From NCBI RefSeq assembly GCF_044762655.1, contig NZ_JBIWER010000002.1, positions 806,001 through 870,000 of the forward strand: a stretch of DNA of 64,000 nucleotides, written 5' to 3'. The notes below the pieces were generated by a model. That model ran no database searches. It worked only from the letters and a program-made list of their open reading frames with translations, and was not told the DNA's origin. The stretch's first letter is position 1. The number at the start of each line of letters is the position of its first letter. This document shows, piece by piece, positions 9,306 through 17,347 of the stretch. Both the position numbers and the translations under genes were made by a program. The DNA comes from Psychrobacillus sp044762655. Its GTDB lineage: Bacteria > Bacillota > Bacilli > Bacillales_A > Planococcaceae.

Positions 9306-9974
9306 CTACTTGTTCGGAACATATGCAGCTTGGATTTCTTTTAGTTGGCTTTCGTATAAATTATAAAAGTGTAGAACATCTTCCACATATTTTTCACTAT
9401 GATTATAATTGAAAATGGCTTTTTCAATCTCTCCATCCGCAGCACCACTTGCTGCGAGATAATTGGCGGCACTGAAGACAGCATCCTCTAAATCGTATGG
9501 ATCCGCCTTCCCATCATTATTAGCATCTACCCCATAACCACCATATTTTTCAATAACAGCTGGACTCACTTTTTCCTCATGCGGTATATCCCCTTTTCCG
9601 AGTCCACCACAGCTCGGGTGTGACCAACCAACAAACGTACATGGCATAAATTGCATATGCCCTTCTGCACCAGCTGGAGAAAGTAAAGGATCCATCGTGG
9701 AAAATCTAGTTTCGATTCGGTGATGAGCAGCTAATAATGTCCAAGGTACACCATAATTTTTTTCAGCCTCTTTATATAAAGCTATATACTCGGAAGGCAC
9801 ATCCAATTTTGCTGTACTCTGTTGAAAACTTTCCGCCCACTCTTGTACAACGGGTATTTTAACAAGTTCTTTCCATCCTATAATAGCTAATATATAGATC
9901 GTTATCGTAATTGGGAGAAGTAATACAATCATCCATGCCTTCGTTTTATAGGAGATCCCCTTTTGTTTCTTCAT
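9306..9974 (-). CDS. Membrane-anchored lytic transglycosylase-like protein
   Basis: One N-terminal membrane segment (WMIVLLLPITITIYILAIIG) is followed by an extracellular SLT/CwlT-like domain. HHRIETRFS carries the probable catalytic Glu, and SPAGAEGHMQFMP is the conserved GAxGxMQFMP motif. A later DANNDGKADPYDLEDAVFSAANYL segment is typical of Bacillus relatives such as YocA/CwlT and resembles a calcium-binding loop. The role is probably peptidoglycan cleavage. The ATG at 9974 with AGGTGA 8 nt upstream is preferred over an in-frame GTG at 9986. It lies 17 nt after the EAL-protein gene, so the two are likely co-transcribed. Confidence 0.82.
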   Translation of the reverse strand: MKKQKGISYKTKAWMIVLLLPITITIYILAIIGWKELVKIPVVQEWAESFQQSTAKLDVPSEYIALYKEAEKNYGVPWTLLAAHHRIETRFSTMDPLLSPAGAEGHMQFMPCTFVGWSHPSCGGLGKGDIPHEEKVSPAVIEKYGGYGVDANNDGKADPYDLEDAVFSAANYLAASGAADGEIEKAIFNYNHSEKYVEDVLHFYNLYESQLKEIQAAYVPNK

Positions 9975-9991
9975 CAACTTATTCACCTATT

Positions 9992-11479
9992 CTACTTATA
10001 TTGCTGTAAAAGATTATCTAATGTTAAAGGTTTACTGAAGTAATAACCTTGTAAATAATGACAGTCCATTTCCTTTAAACTTGCTACTTGGAACAAATTT
10101 TCTACCCCTTCTGCAAGAATTTTCATCTCTAAGTTATGGGCTAGAGAGATAATAGATTGTACAATCGCTTTTGTCCTGTGCTTTTCTAAAGACTGTGTAA
10201 AGCTTTGATCAATTTTTATCAAATTTACTGGAAGTAATTCTAAATATTTGAACGATGAATATCCCGTTCCAAAATCATCGATGGCAATTTGAAAACCAAA
10301 TTTCCTTAGCTCATGAAGTGATTCAATGACAAAGTCCGTATACTCCATTATGATCGATTCTGTAATTTCTAATACAATCTTAGACGGATTGACATTCGTT
10401 TCTTTAATAATCTCTTTTGTACGGGCTATATAATCTTTTTGATAAAATTGTCTGGCCGAAACATTTACGCTATAGTATAACTCATGTCCCACGGCAGTTT
10501 CGATACAAGGAATATTTTTGCACGTTTCGCGAAGGACATAATCTCCTATTTGAATAATTAGCCCACTTTTTTCTGCTACTGGTATGAATTCTCCTGGAGA
10601 GATGAACTGCTCATCGTGAATCCAGCGTAGAAGTGTTTCTACTCCAATTATCTCATGTGAGTCTGTGTCAATCTGAGGCTGGAAGTTTAAAAATAATTCT
10701 TGTTTTTCTAGTGCATGTTTCAAACCTTCTTCTAAATACAATTCTCTATTAACTTTATCTGATAATTCTTTTCGATATTTTACATGCGTTAATCCGCCAT
10801 TTTTCTTTGCCTCTTCGGCAGCTATTTCTGCAAAACGTAATAGCTCGGAGCTCTTTGTCGAATCCTCTGGGAAATAGACCGAACCGATACTAAGATGATT
10901 CACTATTTCTTTCCCCTCAATATAAAGCGGCACAGACGTTTCTGCTAATAAACTATTTACGAACAAGTCAATTTCGTGATCTGTTCTATCCTTTAAAATA
11001 ATGACAAATTCATCTGCTACCCACCTCGAGATTATATCTGAGTAGCGAATATGAGCATTATTTTGTAATGTGCTAGAGACCTTCTTTAATACAGTATCTC
11101 CTATTTCATGACCATATAAATCATTAATCATCTTAAAACGATCAAAATCGATAAAGAACAAATGAAAACTTTTTTTGTTATGTAATAATTCCGATAAACT
11201 TTTTTGGAGAGAGGCTCTATTTTGAAGACCGGTTAGATCGTCTTCATATTCCTTTGCATTCAATTCGTTCTGAGCACTCCAAGCCTGCTTCATCAAATAC
11301 AATAGTAGAAGTGAGCTTAAGCTTATGTATATAATCCCTTTAAGCATAGATATGTGCATGCCCTCTGGAAAAAAACTGAATAACAATGCATCGGATAATA
11401 GAATCCACAACAGACTGATTATTATATAAATCACAACAATACGAAATGAGAGTTTTCGATATGTTTTTTTCATTTTCAT
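9992..11479 (-). CDS. Membrane GGDEF-EAL protein with degenerate GGDEF site; probable c-di-GMP phosphodiesterase
   Basis: Two N-terminal membrane helices (about residues 12-30 and 45-63) precede a GGDEF domain (75-230) and an EAL domain (250-490). The GGDEF signature is VADEF at 154-158, so cyclase activity is probably lost. The EAL domain keeps ETLLR (281-285), EITES, DDFGTGYSS, KIDQSF, AEGVE and QGYYFSKP, so c-di-GMP hydrolysis is likely. The ATG at 11479 has GGAGG 7 nt upstream. The gene is followed closely by the lytic transglycosylase-like gene. It may link c-di-GMP turnover to the cell wall, which is inference. Confidence 0.9.
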   Translation of the reverse strand: MKMKKTYRKLSFRIVVIYIIISLLWILLSDALLFSFFPEGMHISMLKGIIYISLSSLLLLYLMKQAWSAQNELNAKEYEDDLTGLQNRASLQKSLSELLHNKKSFHLFFIDFDRFKMINDLYGHEIGDTVLKKVSSTLQNNAHIRYSDIISRWVADEFVIILKDRTDHEIDLFVNSLLAETSVPLYIEGKEIVNHLSIGSVYFPEDSTKSSELLRFAEIAAEEAKKNGGLTHVKYRKELSDKVNRELYLEEGLKHALEKQELFLNFQPQIDTDSHEIIGVETLLRWIHDEQFISPGEFIPVAEKSGLIIQIGDYVLRETCKNIPCIETAVGHELYYSVNVSARQFYQKDYIARTKEIIKETNVNPSKIVLEITESIIMEYTDFVIESLHELRKFGFQIAIDDFGTGYSSFKYLELLPVNLIKIDQSFTQSLEKHRTKAIVQSIISLAHNLEMKILAEGVENLFQVASLKEMDCHYLQGYYFSKPLTLDNLLQQYK

Positions 11480-11613
11480 CAGCAAACCTCCGTGCTAGGA
11501 TTCTATAAAAACAATAGCATAAAATCACTATAAACAATAGACCTATTGTGGAAAATGTCGGTATATACAAATTATTGTTTTTTTTGTAGTATAACAGGAT
11601 GGAGGTGTAAATT

Positions 11614-12006
11614 ATGTGGAAAGATTTCAAAGAGTTTGCGTTTAAAGGGAATGTTCTAGATTTAGCAGTTGCTGTAGTAATTGGAGCGGCTTTTGGTAAG
11701 ATTGTGTCATCGTTAGTTGAAAATATTATTACACCTTTAGTTGGACTACTATTAAACGGTGTTAAATTCACTTCCTTATCATTTAAGTATAAAGAAACAG
11801 AAATATTATACGGTAACTTTTTACAATCTGTTTTTGATTTCCTGGTAATTGCATTTTCTATTTTCATATTTATTCGATTACTATCAAAATTTAAACGTAA
11901 AGCAGACGTTGTAGAAGCTACTAAAGAGGCTCCACCAGTTGATTCGAAAGAAGTATTATTAGAAGAAATTAGAGATTTGTTGAAAAAGCAAAACAATCTT
12001 TCATAA
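11614..12006 (+). CDS. mscL: Large-conductance mechanosensitive channel MscL
   Basis: Homopentameric membrane channel that opens under high membrane tension to release solutes after osmotic downshock. The N-terminus MWKDFKEFAFKGNVLDLAVAVVIGAAFG is the conserved S1/TM1 region. TM2 (FLVIAFSIFIFIRLL) and a C-terminal helix ending EEIRDLLKKQ follow. Length 130 residues is normal. The ATG at 11614 has GGAGGTGTAAATT upstream. A convergent terminator is shared with the Sco-like gene. Confidence 0.95.
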   Translation: MWKDFKEFAFKGNVLDLAVAVVIGAAFGKIVSSLVENIITPLVGLLLNGVKFTSLSFKYKETEILYGNFLQSVFDFLVIAFSIFIFIRLLSKFKRKADVVEATKEAPPVDSKEVLLEEIRDLLKKQNNLS

Positions 12007-12042
12007 AAAGCAGCCTTTCCGTTTGGAAAGGCTGCTTTTTAT
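12005..12042. terminator. Shared convergent terminator of mscL and the Sco-like gene
   Basis: AAAAAGCAGCCTTTCC pairs with GGAAAGGCTGCTTTTT around GTTT. The TAA of the minus-strand Sco-like gene lies in the right-hand T-run. Confidence 0.9.
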
Positions 12043-12629
12043 TTACCGTCTTCGATTAATGTTTCCACATCAATAACAATTTCCTCTTTCGGAACTTCTG
12101 TATTTCCACTATAGTTTTTAACCACTACCCCGTTTTGATCGACCAAGTAGAAGGACGTACCATGAATCACTTGGTTATTGTTTGGATCATCCTTGACTAA
12201 TGTCTTAAAGGAATCTGCTGCAAACTTTGCAATATGATCTTGAGTATAGCCCGTTAATAGCTCCCATTTGCTTTCATCCACAACATCATAATTACCGATG
12301 TATTCTTGCAGTTTTTCTGGTGTATCCACTTCTGGATCAACACTAAATGCGACAATTTTGTAATCCTCTATACCCTTTTCACTTAGCATCGATTGTATAT
12401 CACTCATATTAAATGTCATTGGTGGACATACTGTTTCACAATTTGTGAAAATAAATGTCGACAACCACACCGTTCCTTTTAAATCCTCTAAAGAAACTTT
12501 TTCTCCGTGCTGATTTTCATATTCAAAATCGGAAACTTCCCAGTTTGTCTGTGCTTCAAAATTGCCACTGCTGCCGCAGCCGACAAGAACTAGTAAAGAA
12601 ATACCTAATATAACTAACAACTTTTTCAT
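12039..12629 (-). CDS. SCO1/SenC-family copper chaperone lipoprotein (YpmQ-like)
   Basis: A 196-residue lipoprotein with signal peptide and lipobox LVLVGC (Cys18). The thioredoxin-like fold carries the copper-binding CETVCPP (Cys64 and Cys68) and His156 in VIHGTSFYLVD. Such proteins deliver copper to the CuA centre of cytochrome c oxidase on the outer face of the membrane. The ATG at 12629 has GAGGTC upstream. Its location near the ccdA cluster suits a respiratory assembly role. Confidence 0.92.
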   Translation of the reverse strand: MKKLLVILGISLLVLVGCGSSGNFEAQTNWEVSDFEYENQHGEKVSLEDLKGTVWLSTFIFTNCETVCPPMTFNMSDIQSMLSEKGIEDYKIVAFSVDPEVDTPEKLQEYIGNYDVVDESKWELLTGYTQDHIAKFAADSFKTLVKDDPNNNQVIHGTSFYLVDQNGVVVKNYSGNTEVPKEEIVIDVETLIEDGK

Positions 12630-12732
12630 TCATGAGACCTCGCTTTTCTATTCATAGCCTAATCTTAGCGAATCGTGTTTCAACCTTCAACTACATTGTC
12701 TTATTTAATTCAACAGTTTTGTGAATACCACA

Positions 12733-12855
12733 CTATTTTAGAGATAACAGTACGTCTTTTATCTCTTCAAGCTTTGTTTCCACTCGGTGCATCAAATAGA
12801 ATGATACAAAGATTGGGAAGCCAACGTCTTGAATTATATTTAGCCACTGCTCCAT
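12733..12855 (-). CDS. YvrJ-family small protein (40 residues)
   Basis: Starts at the ATG on 12855 and ends with TAG at 12733. MEQWLNIIQDVGFPIFVSFY followed by LMHRVETKLEEIKDVLLSLK matches the YvrJ pattern: a short head, VGFPI, one membrane span, then a basic amphipathic tail with R-ETKL. It is the third member of the DUF1659-DUF2922-YvrJ set common in Bacillales, here downstream of DUF2922 after an intervening hairpin. A weak GGATG lies upstream. A plus-strand frame covering the same bases (12675-12926) lacks an RBS and is taken as a shadow. The function of the family is unknown. Confidence 0.75.
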   Translation of the reverse strand: MEQWLNIIQDVGFPIFVSFYLMHRVETKLEEIKDVLLSLK

Positions 12856-12887
12856 ATTTCACACATCCATTCTTTCAAATTCTGTTA

Positions 12888-12917
12888 AAAAGACTCTCCT
12901 TGGAGGGAGAGTCTTTA
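12888..12917 (-). terminator. Hairpin between DUF2922 and YvrJ genes
   Basis: AAAGACTCTCC pairs with GGAGAGTCTTT; on the minus strand TTTTTAAC follows. It probably ends most DUF1659-DUF2922 transcripts and leaves YvrJ at a lower level by read-through. Confidence 0.7.
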
Positions 12918-12922
12918 GAAGG

Positions 12923-13135
12923 TTAGATAATTTCTGTTACTGTTCGGTCTACAACTTTGGCACTTTTAATAGCTGCAAGTGGCGATCCATCTGACTGAAA
13001 TGCATTGCTTCCGATAATTGCAAGCATTCCATTTTGAATATCCGTTTCAGTTAGATTGCTTTTGGGTTCATCGACCGATATGGTGACATTCTTTCCTTGT
13101 GCTGTTTCAAATTGTAGCTGTAGTATTTTAGTCAT
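12923..13135 (-). CDS. DUF2922 family protein
   Basis: A 70-residue protein with the DUF2922 pattern: an N-terminal strand (KILQLQFETAQGKNVTISVDEPK), the turn LTETDIQNGMLAIIGSNAF, and a closing KSAKVVDRTVTEII. GGATGG lies upstream of the ATG. It follows the DUF1659 gene by 24 nt, an almost invariant pairing in Bacillales. Function unknown. Confidence 0.85.
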   Translation of the reverse strand: MTKILQLQFETAQGKNVTISVDEPKSNLTETDIQNGMLAIIGSNAFQSDGSPLAAIKSAKVVDRTVTEII

Positions 13136-13159
13136 TTTCTTCCATCCCCTTTTTAGTTA

Positions 13160-13375
13160 TTAAATTACTTGCATAGTTTCAATCTTTTCTGCTCCGATGT
13201 ATACGCTATCGGAAAACGAGCTAAGTGATACTGCAACAGTTTCCAGTTGGTCTGCTGTTACATTTGCTCGAAGATTACGGTAAGATTTTGACTTTGTTCT
13301 CATTTTGCCATCCTCTGTTACCTCCCCTTCGAAATAGAGTTTTAGAACTGCATACTTATGTTCTAGATTTGCCAT
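13160..13375 (-). CDS. DUF1659 family protein
   Basis: A 71-residue protein with LKLYFEGEVTEDGKMRTKSK and the segment ANVTADQLETVAVSLSSFSD typical of DUF1659. GGAGGGG lies upstream of the ATG. It is first gene of the DUF1659-DUF2922-YvrJ unit and divergent from the yneK-like gene. Function unknown. Confidence 0.85.
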   Translation of the reverse strand: MANLEHKYAVLKLYFEGEVTEDGKMRTKSKSYRNLRANVTADQLETVAVSLSSFSDSVYIGAEKIETMQVI

Positions 13376-13490
13376 GTGTATCCCCTCCTTTCAATTACTA
13401 GATAGAAGTTTTTTAAAAGAAAGGATACAAGAAGGATGAAATATTTTTTGGAAGAACTTATACTAGATATAAGAGAACGAGGTGAAGAGT

Positions 13491-13940
13491 TTGCTAGAAG
13501 GTTGGTTTTTATGGTTTATCCTTTTTTGGGTTGTACTTTTAGTTGTACTTATGGGAATTGGCGGCTTCTTTATGTTCCGTAAGTTCGGTAAATCATTGCC
13601 CAAAAAAGATGGTAAATCTGATTTAGATTGGGAAGAATACTATGTAGATCAAACAATCCATCTTTGGAATGAGGAACAAAAGCAATTACTCAATGAGCTG
13701 GTTTCCCCGGTACCTGATTTATTCAGACCTGTGGCTAAACAAAAGATCGCTGGGAAAATTGGACAGTTAGCGCTTGAGGAAAAAGCTACAGCTATTACTC
13801 GAGAACTTTTAATACGTGGATATATTATTGCTACTCCAAAACGAGATCATAAATTTTTGCGTAAAAAACTAGCTGAGTTGAATATTGATGTGACACCCTA
13901 TAATAAGTATTTCGAGCTGTCCGTGGACAAGACAAGCTAA
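13491..13940 (+). CDS. DUF2621 family membrane protein (YneK-like)
   Basis: One N-terminal membrane span (WFLWFILFWVVLLVVLMGIGGFFMF region) precedes a cytoplasmic domain with DLDWEEYYVDQT and VAKQKIAGKIGQLALEEKA, which fits YneK/DUF2621. In B. subtilis yneK lies next to ccdA-yneI-ccdC; here it is close by but convergent with them. A TTG at 13491 with AGGTGA 6 nt upstream is preferred; an in-frame GTG at 13482 is the alternative. Function unknown. Confidence 0.8.
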   Translation: MLEGWFLWFILFWVVLLVVLMGIGGFFMFRKFGKSLPKKDGKSDLDWEEYYVDQTIHLWNEEQKQLLNELVSPVPDLFRPVAKQKIAGKIGQLALEEKATAITRELLIRGYIIATPKRDHKFLRKKLAELNIDVTPYNKYFELSVDKTS

Positions 13941-13952
13941 TCAAATCAGCAC

Positions 13953-13994
13953 AAAAAGTGAGCAGCCTATATAAAGGGGTTGCTCACTTTTTTA
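13953..13994 (+). terminator. Terminator of the yneK-like gene
   Basis: AAAAAGTGAGCA (13953-13964) pairs with TGCTCACTTTTT (13981-13992), followed by TT. Confidence 0.85.
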
Positions 13995-14401
13995 TAAGAA
14001 TTAGAAAGTATATAAAACACCCAGTAAACACCGGGATCAAGATGGTTTTTAGAATAAATAATACTACTGATTTTCGTTATAAGTGAACGCACATCCCGGG
14101 TTCATTAAATAAAGAAGCAACATAGCGAACGAAATTGCATCTTCGAGAGTTCCCTATATATATCTAAATTATATTTTCTTTAGTTAAACAAAAACGCAGT
14201 AACCTGTTCCTAAGAGTTGTGGGGGTGCGGTGGATAGACTACACCATAAGATTACCAAAAAAAGGGAGGCTAGTTGTGACCTTGTCACAACCAACCTCCC
14301 TTAACACTCACGCGGTAATTATACAGTAAACGTCTGTCCATAGCCATTCGAAAACGATAGAACCAGGTTTTGCCCTTAAAGGACTGGGCCGTTTTTTCTA
14401 T
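13995..14401. other. 400-bp gap with strong hairpins, no clear gene
   Basis: Besides the terminator at 14263-14300, plus-strand GCCC/GGGC at 14371-14390 followed by CGTTTTTT looks like a plus-strand terminator with no gene in front of it. No frame with an RBS was found. A short plus-strand RNA is possible but unproven. Confidence 0.35.
14263..14300 (-). terminator. Terminator of the ccdA-yneI-ccdC operon
   Basis: GGGAGG-CTA-GTTGTGAC pairs with GTCACAAC-CAA-CCTCCC. On the minus strand seven T follow. It is about 100 nt past the ccdC stop. Confidence 0.8.
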
Positions 14402-14878
14402 CTAGTTCTGCAATTTTTTATATTGCAAGTACATGGCAATTCTCCATGGAACAATCATCCCGAATGCTAATATCCAGAACATCCCACTAAGTGTACCAAT
14501 GTCAATCGTTGAACTTAAGATGACTTTCCCTATAATTCGGACAATCAGTAATCCAAACAAGATAAATATAAAAGCTTTCGATTGCTTTAAATAGATATGT
14601 CCGTCTCTTCGTTCAAATTTGGAGGTCCAAATAAGCACAACAGAGAACAGCATTCCGACACCTATTGCTTCGATGAATTCCATCAAAGTAACACGGAAAT
14701 AAGGAAACACGAACATTAATGCACCAGTTGACATGAACAGTGGTGGCAATAATATCTTTTTGACACTAGCTGGATGTTTCGCTGATTTCGCTCGAATTGT
14801 TGTTACGAATATTCCCATCCCTATTGCAACTACCGTGGATGCAATCAGCATCATATTTGGAGATATTTTATCTAACAT
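14402..14878 (-). CDS. ccdC: CcdC-family membrane protein, cytochrome c biogenesis cluster
   Basis: A 158-residue protein with four to five membrane segments and a start like MLDKISPNMMLIASTVVAIG. Length and place after ccdA and the yneI-like gene match CcdC of B. subtilis (about 160 residues). Its exact part in cytochrome c maturation is not established. The frame is open to 14935, overlapping the preceding gene, but the ATG at 14878 has GGGGAATTGCTT upstream and is preferred. Confidence 0.85.
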   Translation of the reverse strand: MLDKISPNMMLIASTVVAIGMGIFVTTIRAKSAKHPASVKKILLPPLFMSTGALMFVFPYFRVTLMEFIEAIGVGMLFSVVLIWTSKFERRDGHIYLKQSKAFIFILFGLLIVRIIGKVILSSTIDIGTLSGMFWILAFGMIVPWRIAMYLQYKKLQN

Positions 14879-14915
14879 AAGCAATTCCCCATATCTTTTA
14901 TTTCTTTCTGTGTTT

Positions 14916-15281
14916 CTACCTATCAGAAGTAACATTTTGTAATACTTGCACTATTTGATCTGGGTCGAATGGTTTTGTGATGAAATCTTTTGCTCCAGAC
15001 TCTAATGCATCCACTATTAGCTTTTGTTGACCTAATGCAGTCACCATCACTATTTTAGCGTTTGGAAATTCTGCAATTATTCTTTTTACTGCTTCTATCC
15101 CATTCATGCCCGGCATGGTTACATCCATCGTTACGACATCTGGCAGAAGTGACTTATATTGTTCCACTGCCTCTAAGCCATTCGATGCCTCACCAACAAT
15201 AACAAACTGATGATTTTCAAGTATTCTTTTAATCGTTGTGCGCATAAATACTGCATCATCCACTACTAATACGGTTGACAT
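14916..15281 (-). CDS. Single-domain CheY-like response regulator (YneI/CcdB type)
   Basis: A 121-residue receiver domain with no output domain. DD (8-9), the phospho-acceptor Asp53 (TMDVTMPGMNG), Thr81 and Lys103 (ITKPF) are all intact, so it should be phosphorylated. It lies between ccdA and ccdC as in B. subtilis, where this gene (yneI, also ccdB) is not strictly needed for cytochrome c synthesis. AGGGGGACCATAT precedes the ATG. The partner kinase is not in the window. Confidence 0.92.
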   Translation of the reverse strand: MSTVLVVDDAVFMRTTIKRILENHQFVIVGEASNGLEAVEQYKSLLPDVVTMDVTMPGMNGIEAVKRIIAEFPNAKIVMVTALGQQKLIVDALESGAKDFITKPFDPDQIVQVLQNVTSDR

Positions 15282-15293
15282 ATATGGTCCCCC

Positions 15294-16004
15294 TTAAAAT
15301 CCAGTAAAGTCTCCGAAAAACGGGCTCAATATACGAATAATATAGTTTAAGCCGTCAAAAAACAAGAGAATTCCTAAAGCAATCATAATATAACCGCCGA
15401 CTTTAACGATTAAATTGCTATTTTTACGAATCCAGTTAAGCCGTGTGACGAAGAAAGATAATACAAAAAATGGAATAGCAAATCCAAATACATAAGCAAG
15501 CATATACCATATACCTGCATCTGGATTTGAGCCAGCCATGACAATAACCGCAGCTAAAATCGGTCCTGTACACGGCGTCCATCCTGCAGCAAATGCCATA
15601 CCTATTAAAATAGTTCCTAAATAACCAGCTGGTCGATTTTTAAATTGAAGTTTCTTTTCTTTCATTAAAAACTCAGGTGTAAGTATGCCTACAATGATTA
15701 GACCAAATAAGACGATGAAAATTGCTCCCACCTGACGCAGTAAATCATCGTATTGGATGAAGAATGTACCTACTAATGATGTTGCAAAGCCAATTGCGAT
15801 AAAAATGAGAGAAAATCCTAACAAGAAGAATAATGTATGTAGCATTCCTCTTTTTTGCATTAATTTTTTGTCTGTTTTAATTTCTTCTAGCGACATTCCC
15901 GTTATATAAGATAAAAAAGCAGGATACAATGGTAGTGTACAAGGTGAAATGAAGCTTAAAAACCCTGCCCCAAATGCCAATAGTAAGTTTACATCTGTAC
16001 TCAC
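15294..16004 (-). CDS. ccdA: CcdA thiol-disulfide electron carrier
   Basis: A 236-residue protein with six membrane helices of the DsbD-beta/CcdA family. It passes electrons from cytoplasmic thioredoxin to outer-face thiol proteins needed for haem attachment to apocytochrome c. Cysteines in SPCTLPLYPAFLSYITG and AAGWTPCTGP form the redox pair. The start is a GTG at 16004 with AAGGAAG upstream. It is first gene of the ccdA-yneI-ccdC operon (12-nt gap to yneI). Confidence 0.93.
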   Translation of the reverse strand: MSTDVNLLLAFGAGFLSFISPCTLPLYPAFLSYITGMSLEEIKTDKKLMQKRGMLHTLFFLLGFSLIFIAIGFATSLVGTFFIQYDDLLRQVGAIFIVLFGLIIVGILTPEFLMKEKKLQFKNRPAGYLGTILIGMAFAAGWTPCTGPILAAVIVMAGSNPDAGIWYMLAYVFGFAIPFFVLSFFVTRLNWIRKNSNLIVKVGGYIMIALGILLFFDGLNYIIRILSPFFGDFTGF

Positions 16005-16336
16005 GACATTCTTCCTTTCCGAATTACTGTACCTATCGTATCAAAATTCCTTCTATTTGACCCCATTATTGCTTGTGACAGCTTTTTGACTCTTTTAAAC
16101 AAGGTTGTTCGTATCCTTTGGGCATAAGCGAGTACACATAGGTAATAAAAGATTTTCAGAATATTTTATAGGACGTATTAAGTTTAGCAAATCTGCTACC
16201 TTAGTGGAAGATAGGAATACAAAATAATTCGACTTTTGAAATTTACCTAAATCTCGAAGGGATAACCGGCAATTTCTAACCTGCAGCACAAAAAAAGTCT
16301 CTTGAAAAATATCTCAAGAGACTGACAATTATATTT
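16005..16336. other. 332-bp gap with possible coding remnant and terminator
   Basis: The right end is the terminator of the downstream NAD(P)-binding gene. On the minus strand 16095-16289 reads a 64-codon frame ending in LLNLIRPIKYSENLLLPMCT, which faintly recalls the last part of LAGLIDADG endonucleases. It lacks an RBS and may be chance. Confidence 0.25.
16289..16325 (-). terminator. Terminator of the YhfK-like gene
   Basis: AGTCTCTTGA pairs with TCAAGAGACT; on the minus strand a run of seven T follows. Confidence 0.87.
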
Positions 16337-16984
16337 TTAGTTAAGGTTATTTATTGCAGTTTCAATTGATTGTTCACCGCTCACTAAATTAAATGCACAA
16401 CGATAGGTTTTTTTATTTTCTAATATTGCAACTAGTGTATGTGCTACATCTTCGCGCGTAATGGTCCCGGGTTTTGCTTTAGCCCCAGCCGTTATTTTTC
16501 GGATAGACGGTTCGTTGACAAGTCCACCAGGTCGAACTATTGTGTAATTTAAACCGCTTGCTTCAAGCATCCGATCGGCATAGTGTTTCGCTACGTAATA
16601 AGGTCGTATTCCTTCGTTCCAAGTTTGACGTTTATCGGCATCGAATGCGCTGACCATGATATAACGGTCTACTCCTACCTGTTTAGCAGCTTCCATTGTT
16701 TTAACAGCACCATCTAAATCAATCAATAATGTTTTATCAGGGCCAGTATGGCCACCTGAACCAGCTGTAAAGATGATGGCATCTGCTCCTGTAAAAGCTT
16801 TTGCAAGTTCTTCGACAGTGCCTTCTAAATCAGCTACCATTGCTTGTATGTTGTCTGCTATAAGCTTTTCTGCTTGTTCTTCTTTTCGGACCACAGCTGT
16901 CACCGAGTGAGTGTCACTCTTTTGTAATTCCTTTACTACAAGTTGTCCAATTTGTCCGTTTGCTCCAATTACTAGTACTTTCAT
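16337..16984 (-). CDS. NAD(P)-binding SDR-type protein (YhfK-like)
   Basis: A 215-residue atypical short-chain dehydrogenase. MKVLVIGANGQIGQLVVKEL carries the GxxGxxG nucleotide-binding loop. YYVAKHYADRMLEASGLNYTIVRPGG is typical of the NmrA/YhfK-like group with its Y-x3-K. The substrate is unknown. The frame opens at 17002, but the ATG at 16984 has AAGGGGGA 8 nt upstream. It is monocistronic. Confidence 0.87.
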   Translation of the reverse strand: MKVLVIGANGQIGQLVVKELQKSDTHSVTAVVRKEEQAEKLIADNIQAMVADLEGTVEELAKAFTGADAIIFTAGSGGHTGPDKTLLIDLDGAVKTMEAAKQVGVDRYIMVSAFDADKRQTWNEGIRPYYVAKHYADRMLEASGLNYTIVRPGGLVNEPSIRKITAGAKAKPGTITREDVAHTLVAILENKKTYRCAFNLVSGEQSIETAINNLN

Positions 16985-17088
16985 CAGAAAATCCCCCTTC
17001 AAAATTGTTCTCTCTATATCCTTTCATAAATGAAACGGCTTTACAATTTATCCGCTCTTACAGTTCTTGGCAACCATAATACTCAAAT

Positions 17089-17335
17089 AAGAAAGAGACT
17101 TGGACAAAACAAAAAAACCATTTTTCTCGGTGAGAAAAATGGTTTTTTTACATAAGAAAAATTGATTTCCGTTTCAGGAACGCTTTTCGGGGGCACGGCC
17201 TGAGCCTGTAGTCTCAGACTTCGTGCTGTTCCCCCTTAGTCGCACTTCCACTCCAACGATTTAAAAAGTATCTAAATCTGAATGCAGATTTTACAGGATT
17301 CTTTAAATATATACTCCTGTCCCAGCCTCTTTCCG
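17089..17335. mobile_element. MITE-like repeat element, about 245 bp, no coding
   Basis: The left end AAGAAAGAGACTTGGACAAA and the right end, which read backwards is CGGAAAGAGGCTGGGACAGG, form imperfect terminal inverted repeats. Between them lie a perfect hairpin (17111-17149, CCATTTTTCTC/GAGAAAAATGG with T-run) and a GC-richer block (17166-17262) with AACGCTTTTCGGGGGCACGG. No transposase is present. A related piece occurs at 9041-9063. Sequences like GGCTGGGACA-type ends and GACGCTTTCCGxGGGC blocks recur between genes in Bacillales, from memory. Target duplication was not identified. Confidence 0.55.
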
Positions 17336-17347
17336 ACTTTGTATAGT

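Noticed and set aside
12675..12926. Plus-strand 83-codon frame
   Set aside because: Starts at GTG without RBS, and the opposite strand encodes a recognisable YvrJ protein.
14340..14395. c-di-GMP riboswitch, suggested by GGGCAAAACC on the minus strand
   Set aside because: The rest of the GEMM core (GGGACGCAAAGCC and the second stem) is absent.
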